64,000 bases of DNA, from assembly GCA_006503535.1 (NCBI GenBank), contig QYRS01000005.1:3658001-3722000 (forward strand), read 5' to 3'. Position numbers and translations under genes: made by a program. Shown here one piece after another: positions 55,961-64,000 of this stretch. The DNA is from Arthrinium phaeospermum (Eukaryota; Ascomycota; Sordariomycetes; Amphisphaeriales; Apiosporaceae). The notes under the pieces were generated by a model. That model was not told the origin of the DNA. It saw only the letters and a program-made list of their open reading frames with translations, and ran no database searches. Within the stretch, counting starts at the first letter, position 1, and each line of letters opens with the position of its first letter.

Positions 55961-57312
55961 GTTTGCTGGTGTTTGAGTATATGTAGAGTGTGAAGTGTGT
56001 TGGATTGGTATAATGTTGATTGGAGTATCTAACGTCTATTCAACACGGCGGGCATTCATGGACTTATATACACATCGACCGAGATGGACCGGATCGAAGC
56101 TAGGTAGGTACGACCCCGATACGAGAAAGACCGCCGTACGTCATAGGCCGCGGCCCTTGAGTCGTTGCATTGTCTTCCCCCCGGTTTTCCAAGCTTTTTG
56201 GGTCGCAGGTAAGCATTGCACCGCCGTGCCAAAGTAACCCCTCTAGCCTAGCCCAAGCATCAAGCATGCGCTTTTCTCTCCCGCATCCTGGCGCGCCCCG
56301 GCAAAGAAGAGGCAGGCAGCGGCAGGGAGGGGGCGTTGAGCGTTAGACGCTAAGGAGTTTGACGTCATATTCGCATAGCGGAGTCCAAGCCTTCTGGTAA
56401 CACGATTTTACTGCGGGCTCCTGATTCGATCATCAATGCCACCCTAAAATCAGGGTCGTTCGAGAAAGAGAGACAAAGCAATATGTACCTATCTAAAAGT
56501 AGATTGCTGACTTATCATGATGTCTGTCCGGGCCCTGGCCTCTGACGATAGTGGCGTGCATTGCTGTATCACATGCTCGGGGAGCAGGAAGACCATCAAC
56601 GCTGATGTCCAGATATTGCACTGCAAGCAAGTAAGATGTAAGATAGTTCGTAGTTCATGATACAGTAGAATTCCCAATGCTTTGTTGATGCCAGAACCTG
56701 ACCAATGCCGACCAATAAGAAAAGAAACACGATGCCATCAATTGTGTGTGGTATATTTGTCGCAAAGTCGCAAAAACTCCCCGACGCCGTTTCGTCTGCT
56801 AAATGGGTATCTCCTCCCCCAAACGGGCAAAGTCTCGAACTGCCCTGTCCCTTCTTCCCACCCTCTCGCCGTCAGATGGGAGATACGGATTCTTCGAAAA
56901 GCCTCTTGGGCCACCACCCCCTATGTCCTCTCGGTGCAGCCTGCTAGATATCGCGGGCCAGCAAGCAAGCCGTAGCATCCAGCCCTCTAGCAGCTTTCGC
57001 AAACCGACACGCAGAGCTCGTGACTTGGGCTTCATCATCCAGCTAGATCCTCTCCGATATATCCTCTTCCGCCTTTCCTCTCTTGGCTTCCTTCCTCCCG
57101 GGCCACCAGTCTCAAACGGTCTGGCATACCCCCCTATACTACAATAACAATATGTACAACTGTCAAAGGCGCGTCCCGGCGTCGCCCAGTCCCCCCAAGT
57201 CGAGAAGAGTATATACATGGCTTGCGTGTGTGTGTGTTGCATCGTGGCGTCGTATCGTGCATCAACAGTTGTTTGTGCATCTGGGTTTTTTTTTTTGAAT
57301 GCTTCAAGGGTC
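55961..57312. other. Intergenic interval
   Basis: No gene is supported in 1.35 kb. A TATATA stretch near 56065 lies about 105 bp upstream of the small stress-type gene on the minus strand. An 11-base T run lies near 57286, just past the 3' end of the GT90 gene. A GTGTGT run lies near 57226. Confidence 0.45.
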
Positions 57313-59368
57313 TCATAACAGGTCCTCGACCCAGCCCATCGTCTCGCGGCGGTCGTCCGAGATGCGCGCGTACTCGAGCAGCAGGCGCAGCACGTAGACC
57401 TGCATGTCCTCCTTGCGCAGCACCTTCTCGGCCCAGCTCTTGCCCGCCGACGCGATCCGCTCGGCCTCGGCGTCGTGGCCCGGCACCTTGCCGTGCTTGT
57501 CGCCGCCGTCGTAGCCCATGAAGTACTCGAGGATGCCGTAGTAGTCGCCGAAGCGCGTGTCCATGGGCACAAAGTGCTTCCACGCGAAGAGCCGGCTGTC
57601 GTGCCACTCGCGGAATAGCGTGCTCTTGATGGGCAGGCTGGTGCTGCGCAGGAAGCCCAGGTAGCGGCCCGAGAAGCTGTTGCCGTCAATGTCGGGCAGG
57701 TACTTGAAGTCGAACTGGTACGAGAGCGGCTGGCCCAGCTCGATGGAGAACTCGGGGTCCGTGTAGACGCAGTGGCCCCATTCCTTGTTGGGCTCGAGCT
57801 TGTCGTCGCACATGAGCTCCGTAAAGGCCACGTCCGTCGACTCCCGCACCCACTGGCCCAGCTTGGCCTCCTTCTGCGCCGTCAGGTTGTACTCGGGCAG
57901 CGGCATCGCAAAGTTGATGGGCGGCTCCACCTCGGCCTCGGCGCGCGTGAGCTTGGTGCCGTTGTTCATCGACACGAACCGGTGCCGCTGGAAGCTCTTC
58001 CAGTTGTTCTCCTTGTTGCGGCCGCCCGTCGCCACGCCCCGCCAGATGACGCCGTCCATCTTCTCGCTCCAAGGGCCGCCCTGGTAGCCGTCGCCGGTGA
58101 ACCGCTCCTCTTCCTTCCAGTACATGGGCGCCGGAAGCAGGATCTCGTTGTTAACGGCCAGCTTACTTCCGCCGAACATGGGGAATAGCACCTTGGTCGC
58201 CGAGGTAGAGAGGGGTTTAATAAAGATGCCCTCGAGTGCCTGGAGATCGGGCTGGTGGCAGAATTCCGTGGACAAGCTGAAGTTGGACGTGTAGCCGCGG
58301 TACTGGTGGGGGGCCGCATTGGCCGGCACAAAGGCGGGCGTTTTGTCGAAGGTTCGGACGGTGCCGGCAAGCCGAGCCGGACTCTGGGGGTGGCAGCCTC
58401 GGCGGGCGATCTGCCAATAGGGTTCTGCGTCGTTTAAAGTTAGCCACATGCCGGCCTCGTATAAGACTAAGCATTTCAAACTTACCTGTCGACTCCCACT
58501 TCTTGTTACGAGTGGAGGGTCTTCGATCGGTGCCGGGCTTGGGCAGCGTTTTGAAGTCGGACACGACATCCTTGGGGGGCACCATGACGCGCGTTTCCTG
58601 CTCCTTCTGGACGTAGCGGTTGATGTCTTCCCAGGGCACGACCAGGCGCGGCTCGTCCATGGCGTTCAGCGCAATGTCCATGTCCGGCAGGTACTCCTCG
58701 ATGGTCTTGATCATGGACAGCCAGATGGTGGTCCAGAACCAGTCGCTCTCGGCGCTGGCGTTGCCGTTGCGGATGTTGATGGTCATCTCGTAGTCCCAGG
58801 CCTCCTTCCGGATGCGCCTAGCATCCAGGCCCCAGAAGGGGTTGAGGTCGTGGTAGATCTGGTCCCAGAAGTCCTCGACGATGACGGCGTCCTTCTTCTT
58901 GGCGAACTCGTACCAGGCCTTGAAGCCGGGCGGAGGGTGGCGACCGCGGCGTGTGCGGTACGCCTTGGCGGCCTCCTCGAGCGTGTGCGACTCTTTGGCC
59001 ATGGCCTCGTTGAACTGGGTCTCGGCGACCTTGATGAGAGAGTCGATGGGGTGGCCGGCGTTGGCGTCGTCGGGCTTTGTGTCGGTGGGAGGGGTTTGCG
59101 GCTTTTGCGGCTTTTCTTCTTGGACGAGGGGTTGCTCCAGCGGTTGCTCGAGCTGCTGGGCATCGCTGATGGGCGACGATGGCTTGCTGCCGTCGGCCGG
59201 GGTGTAGAAGCTGTCATGAATGGCGCTGTTCCCGGGCAGGACGTATATCATGGGCACCTCGACGGGCTGGGAGGCATAGTAGTACAGCAGACAGCAGAGC
59301 AGGGCGCCCGGCAGCAGATAGCGCACGAGGTGGGATGGGCGCCGCGGGGGAAACGCCGGGGAGCGCAT
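57313..59368 (-). CDS. GT90/CAP10-type glycosyltransferase, Golgi type II membrane protein
   Basis: There are two exons, 59368-58486 and 58424-57313, with a 61 bp intron (GTAAGT, CTAAC branch, CAG) and 664 residues. A cytosolic N-terminus is followed by one membrane anchor (YLLPGALLCCLLYYYAS, about 17-33), then a Gln/Glu/Pro-rich stem with QPLEQPL repeats (about 75-105). The luminal catalytic part contains WKSFQRHRFVSM, GHCVYTDPEF and the conserved block KYLPDIDGNSFSGRYLGFLR. STSLPIKSTLFREWHDSRL and WKHFVPMDTRF then follow, typical of the CAP10 domain that binds the sugar nucleotide. Fungal relatives act as xylosyltransferases in glycan synthesis; donor and acceptor are not predictable here. 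The start is the ATG at 59368. It has a GT-repeat promoter. Confidence 0.9.
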
Positions 59369-62300
59369 CGTGGGACAGAATATGGAGCCTTTGAGGGCCG
59401 CCACTTTGTCGGTTGTGTGTGTGTGTGTGTGGTCTTCTTCGTCTTGGCGAAGGGAGAGTTAATGTGCTCGAGGGAGTCGAAGGGATGAACCCGAGCCCTT
59501 TCGAATGGGAGGGTATGACGCTCCGATTAGGTGCGTTTCAACAATTGCCCAAGCCAATGAGGTATACGGCGCAAGAAATCCCCCGGGGATGCGAAAGTTG
59601 TAGAGTTGACTAGGAGCTGGCTGGCTGCTAAGGTACGATGGTCGAAGCAATGACGGCAGAGGTACGTGGAACAAGGCCAGATCCAGGTCGAGGTCGAAGT
59701 TCGAAATGCAGCGCTCACAAATCTGGTTTGGTTTGGTGCAATACCCACCAGGTCGGAAGAGATGGCGCTGTGCAATGGGCGCGGAATGACTAGAGTATGC
59801 TGGGGGGTAGGTAGTTCGCGATCGATCGTGGATTGCGTCGGAAGTGGTTGAAGGCCGAGCGTCTTGCGTTGCGTCTGCTTGGATTCGGTGGGCGCGCGTC
59901 GTCGGTCGGGGCCAGTCGTCGGAAAGTGGGTGGGAAAATGCAAAGACAGAACCAGAACCAGAATGGAAAAGAACAACAAGATTGGGATTAGAAGAATCGA
60001 ATTGTACCTGGAAGCCGGCAAGAAAGACGCAAGTTTAGTCAAAGTGCCCCAAGATCAAAGGAGTGTGGGTGTGTGGTGGTAGGCGGTTTAATGTTAAGGT
60101 GTGGTGCAGTTTAGTGTGCATTTAGGTAGGGAGAGATAGTGGTACGGCAGCAACTAACTGGAACGGACAGCTGATTGATTCATCGACTAACCGGTCGGGA
60201 CGGGTCGGCTGCAAGCTGTAGCTGTTTCAATTCATCAGTCCACGCCCAACCAGCCCAATGCAGCAACCCGCATCGTAATCAATGCATCGCCGTGTCGTAC
60301 CTTTTTTTTCCTTTGTTCACGTAGATGAATCGTCGAGTGTCTTGGGGATGTCGTAATGGTTCGTGTGCGTGCTTAAGTGATCTGATCCAAACGGCCGCTG
60401 GGATTCTTGGGATCTTGGGGTGAGAAGGTTAAATGACCAGAAGGAGGAGACAGGTCAATCAATCGGTCAGTGGTGTGCTACAAGTACCGCTACTGGCTGT
60501 TCCTGTTCCTGGACTGCGGGTGGGTAAAACGACACCAGGAATGGAATCGACACAACCGGCGGCGATCAATTTGATTAACTGATGGCTTGGCGGCCAGGGT
60601 GCGCGTCCTTGTCGCTTGCCCGCACACGCAATGTATGTACGGATATGTATCCTCTCATCCCTCCAGGCTACTGTATCTTCTAATCAAACAGGATCGTCAT
60701 CAGGCTCTCTGTAAGCTGCCTACATATGCTAAGCTTTGCAAGGTCGACGCTTTCCTCCGTCCTTCCCATTGGCAGACGCCAAAGTGCCATTGACGATACT
60801 CTCCGTCCAAGCCTTTTTTTAAGGTGGGGGAACACGTTGGATCAATGGATGGATGGCATGCGACATCGAATTGAAACCCATCTGCTCCATCAGCTGCTCC
60901 GTACTCCATCGATGTACGCAATCATAGTGCTATTCTCGTCGTTTTGGGAGCGGCTTACTAGACTTCCAATTCTGTACTATTACTATCCGTATACCTGCCG
61001 CTTACCTTTTGCATACATGTATGTGTAATCGGCCGTTGCAAGTGTCGCTACCAAGCCTCACTCACCCGGTCACTCGTCATTGGTGTGTCTTAGAACCCTT
61101 CCCTTCCTGCATACCTGTCAGTCAGCCAGCCGGTTTGCCCGTTGGCATGTGAGACGAACGTTTAAGCCGTGTACCAGCAAATCAATCAACGATGGGTACA
61201 CAATTGATGTCTTGAAATGGCAAAGCAACAAGTAGAACAACATTGAAGTATTTCCCTCAATTACCGCGTCCTTGTTTTTCCCAAGCGCGCCGGCGCATCG
61301 CAATTTCAACCTTCTCCCCATTGAATCTTGATAGGCGGTCGCCGGCCTTTCATTGCTGGAAATCGTCGACGAAGCGGAGCGCGAAGCTGACAAGTGTACG
61401 CACCAACGTCCCCGCCCCCGGGGGCTGAAAGGGGAAAGTGCGGAGGAAGATCCAATCTCTTGGGGGATTTCGTCTGCCCAGCTTTCCGCCGTCTTGGGTC
61501 CAGGCGGCTGACTTTCTATCTGGGCAATACCCAAAAACCGGTAGGTGGAATACTCACGATGGGCCTCTTTCGTCTTTCCATAGTGGAAGATGCCGCCGCT
61601 GCTTGAATGGTATTATTCATGCTGGTATCTTTCTCCTTGGATCCCTTGCCCAGGCACCTCAACCCTTCTGCGCCTCTCTTCTGCAGGCGGGATCTAACGG
61701 CCAGAGACTTTTGGCGGCCATGACTCGAGGAATGCCAGCCGCCTTCTAGAAAACATGGATCATGGCCTTATTTATCCCATAAGATTCCATCGGCTCTAAT
61801 TGGGATCATTGGCGATATAATTCGGATCCGCGCAGCCCTAAAACTGCGATCGCCCAAGCAAATGCCGCGCGTGGTTCCCAACGACACCGCCACACCGGCC
61901 AATGGGCGTTGGACAGGTTTGCTTTTATCTTGCCCCTTCATCTCCAGCTCACGTTCGAGAATGAGACCCCAATTGCAACGACGACAAATCATTTGTCCGT
62001 TACTTGAAAGTAGAGCCAACGGTGCAACTCGTAGCCTTTTCCTTCAACATAACGTATGATTTGTGCATCACCGAGGGCCTGTGACCGTCTGCTGAAGCCG
62101 CGTCCGGATGACTCGTTCAGGCCCGATTGCGTGTCGCCTGTTTGAGAATCCGCTCCCGGCCGGCCTTGGCGATGGAACATCGGCAATGATTATCTGAGAT
62201 GTTTTGTTCTTTTCGGGCCAGACCAACAGCTTCCCAACTACCTCATTCATTCATTTTGGTGTAGTAGCAGAGAGGCATGTACGTGGCTCGGCTAGCCCTA

Positions 62301-62866
62301 CTGCTCCACCGGCGCCCAGATGAAACACGAGGCCGTTCTTTTGTAGGCGCGCTAGCCAGTGCGCATTTGGCATCCGTGATTCTTTTTCTGAACGACACCA
62401 TTGCGACGCTCCCTCACTTTCCCATCTCAGAGACATGCATGGTGACACCCTGCAGGACCGGCAGTGTCATGCGGTGCCCAGGCGCACAGCGTATACATAG
62501 TGTGACGTAGTACCACCGTCTCTGCGGTGCCACCCGACAAGAGGCGCGCAATCTTATTAGTGTATTTTATCAACGCATCAGAAGACGAAACAACCAAGTC
62601 TGGACAAATTCTGGTATCGGGTCACAAACAGGTACTGATCTTAACGATATTTATCCCTTTGATACGTGAACAGAACACTTCTTTGGAGGCATGGAAAAAG
62701 CAGGTGAGACGTGTCGTACAAGTCTCGATACAGTCATTCCATATAGTAGCATCATGTATCATTGCTTGGCATCAGGGATATCAATCGATTAGACTATGTA
62801 CATCGTGAACCATTCCATAAATATCTACACAACATCCTACACATTTCTCTACCACGCGGTCGGTGC
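59369..62866. other. Long gene-poor interval
   Basis: No supported gene in 3.5 kb. A (TG)n run is at 59414-59431, just before the GT90 gene. Open frames over 100 codons here lack family signatures. The sequence is moderately A+T-rich, and 60000-61100 contains many TA/CA-rich stretches. Confidence 0.45.
59414..59431. repeat. (TG)n microsatellite
   Basis: Nine TG units lie about 45 bp before the GT90 start codon. On the minus strand it reads as a CA repeat in the 5' leader. Confidence 0.8.
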
Positions 62867-64000
62867 CTACCCATCTTCCGTGTCGTGATCGTCCCCGATG
62901 CTGTCGTCCTGGGACCGCGCCAGGAGCTCCTGGTAGTCGGGCCGGAACGGCCACTGCATCCAGACCTCGAGCAGCTCCATGAGCTGCTTGTCGTTGAGCG
63001 CCCGCGGCGCGATGCCGGCGTGCTGGCACTTGGCCGGCTTCCCGCCCAGGTCCGGGTCGTGCAGGCTCTTGCAGCGCGGGATGACCCAGTCGGCGGCCCC
63101 CGGCCAGATGCCGTCGAGCTGTTTGCGCAGCGAGACGGCGGGCGACATGAAGAGGGCGCGCGTCAGCAAATCAAAAATGTCGGCGGCCCGGTTCGAGCCG
63201 GGCCCCATCTGGGTCAGCAGGGGGTGGATGGTGTGGGGCTGGATGTCGAGCAGGCTGCAGTCGACGTTGGGGTAGAAGTCGAGCGCCGTGGCGACGAGCG
63301 GCTCGTAGGCGCGCCGGTCCCAGGCCATGGCGGGCGGGCTCTGGCGCAGCAGGTGCATGTTGTCGTAGCACTTGAGGAAGTCGAGCTGCTTGCTCCTGGG
63401 CAGCCGGCTGAACTCGTCGTCCCACGCGGCCTCCATGGCCCGGATCTCGGCCTCGGTCGGCACGCCCTTGGTCTTGCGCGGGCCCCGTTTCGGCTTGGGC
63501 GGCGCCCGCAGCGTCGTGATGGCGTCGTAGGCCTGCTGGCGCTGGAAGATGTCCTGGAACCGGGCGACGTCCGAGTTTTCGCGCCAGTGCAGCTTGCGCA
63601 TCATGCTGTGCTCGTCGGTGCCGCGCTCCAGCTCCTGCGACTCGTGGGCCTCGTGCAGCTTCTCCAGCGTCTCGTGGTAGGCCCGCACGAAGACGGGCGG
63701 CTGGCTCCCCGGCGTCACCAGCTTGCCCGCCTTCAGGTCGGCCAGCGCCTCCGTGTGCTCCGGCGGGGTGCGGCGCTTCGGCATGACGAGGCCGCTCTCG
63801 CGCATGCGCTGGGCCGTCATCTGGGCGCTCGCGCGGTCGAGGTTGACGTCGCGCACGTACCAGGCCGAGTCCGGACCCGGCTTGCCGCAGACCTCGTGCA
63901 GGTACTCGGTCTGCAGCTCGGCGTCGATGGCGCCGCGCTTGCGGCGCTGCATGCTGCGGGCCAGCAGGCTGCCCTTGTCGTCGCGGCGGGTCCACAGCAG
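62867..64000 (-). CDS. Probable mitochondrial transcription factor B / rRNA adenine dimethylase-like protein, 5' end off the window
   Basis: The frame is open to the right edge, so only the C-terminal 377 residues are visible and the SAM-binding N-terminal domain is outside the window. At the edge it reads LLWTRRDDKGSLLARSM. The C-terminal part has FYPNVDCSLLDIQPHTIHPL, FDLLTRALFMSPAVSLRKQL and WPGAADWVI. These resemble the F...L-x-R-x-L-F...R-K-x-L...PGA segment of the KsgA/Dim1/mtTFB family, whose fungal mitochondrial members help the RNA polymerase open promoters. An inserted basic stretch (PPKPKRGPRKTKG) and an acidic C-terminal tail (DDHDTEDG) are present. The identification rests on pattern only. 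Confidence 0.5.
   Translation of the reverse strand: MLWTRRDDKGSLLARSMQRRKRGAIDAELQTEYLHEVCGKPGPDSAWYVRDVNLDRASAQMTAQRMRESGLVMPKRRTPPEHTEALADLKAGKLVTPGSQPPVFVRAYHETLEKLHEAHESQELERGTDEHSMMRKLHWRENSDVARFQDIFQRQQAYDAITTLRAPPKPKRGPRKTKGVPTEAEIRAMEAAWDDEFSRLPRSKQLDFLKCYDNMHLLRQSPPAMAWDRRAYEPLVATALDFYPNVDCSLLDIQPHTIHPLLTQMGPGSNRAADIFDLLTRALFMSPAVSLRKQLDGIWPGAADWVIPRCKSLHDPDLGGKPAKCQHAGIAPRALNDKQLMELLEVWMQWPFRPDYQELLARSQDDSIGDDHDTEDG

Noticed and set aside
58448..59488. 346-codon plus-strand open frame opposite the GT90 gene
   Set aside because: Antisense shadow with Leu/Val/Gly-rich low-complexity sequence; the minus strand explains the region.

Overview
The window is nuclear DNA from a filamentous ascomycete, most likely a sordariomycete and plausibly a plant-biomass degrader of the Sordariales. 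The signs are short spliceosomal introns of 52-133 bp (GT...AG with CTRAC-like branch points), GC-rich third codon positions, and fungal families such as Zn(II)2Cys6 regulators, a HET-domain protein, a Clr5-domain protein, GH11, GH62 with CBM1, a secreted short tyrosinase and GT90/CAP10. I recognised no transposon, rRNA, tRNA or CRISPR array.

Layout. 0-3 kb: a Zn2Cys6 regulator running off the left edge and a classical SDR dehydrogenase, both on the minus strand. 3-6.7 kb: gene-poor. 6.7-12.9 kb: three plus-strand genes (an unknown acidic protein with one hydrophobic segment, a Clr5-domain protein, a small unknown protein). 13.2-14.8 kb: a five-exon O-methyltransferase. 16-22 kb is mostly housekeeping: a small conserved-looking protein, a 5-formyl-THF cyclo-ligase-like enzyme sharing a 375 bp divergent promoter with a MYST acetyltransferase, and mitochondrial ribosomal protein uS2m. 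22.5-35.3 kb is an accessory block bounded by two inward-facing paralogues (22.5 and 35 kb). It holds an extended-SDR ketoreductase, a decayed regulator-like gene, a secreted MRJP/yellow-type protein, a GH11 xylanase and a Zn2Cys6 regulator. 35.9-46.1 kb, all minus strand: a 742-residue secreted protein, GH62 arabinofuranosidase with CBM1, a HET protein and a tyrosinase. 48-64 kb: an unknown three-exon gene, arginase, a four-pass membrane protein, a small stress-type protein with an apparent 1-nt frameshift, a GT90 glycosyltransferase, and a probable mitochondrial transcription factor B running off the right edge.

How the genes work together. GH11 xylanase and GH62 arabinofuranosidase cooperate on arabinoxylan (backbone cleavage and arabinose removal) and lie 8 kb apart, with a Zn2Cys6 gene convergent to the xylanase. 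Most secreted-enzyme genes have a clear TATA box 110-190 bp before the start codon. The regulator/SDR pair, the O-methyltransferase and the ketoreductase are tailoring-type genes, but no PKS, NRPS or terpene synthase is visible, so no biosynthetic cluster is claimed. Exon limits were set by hand from splice motifs and checked for reading-frame phase; starts were moved to real ATG codons.
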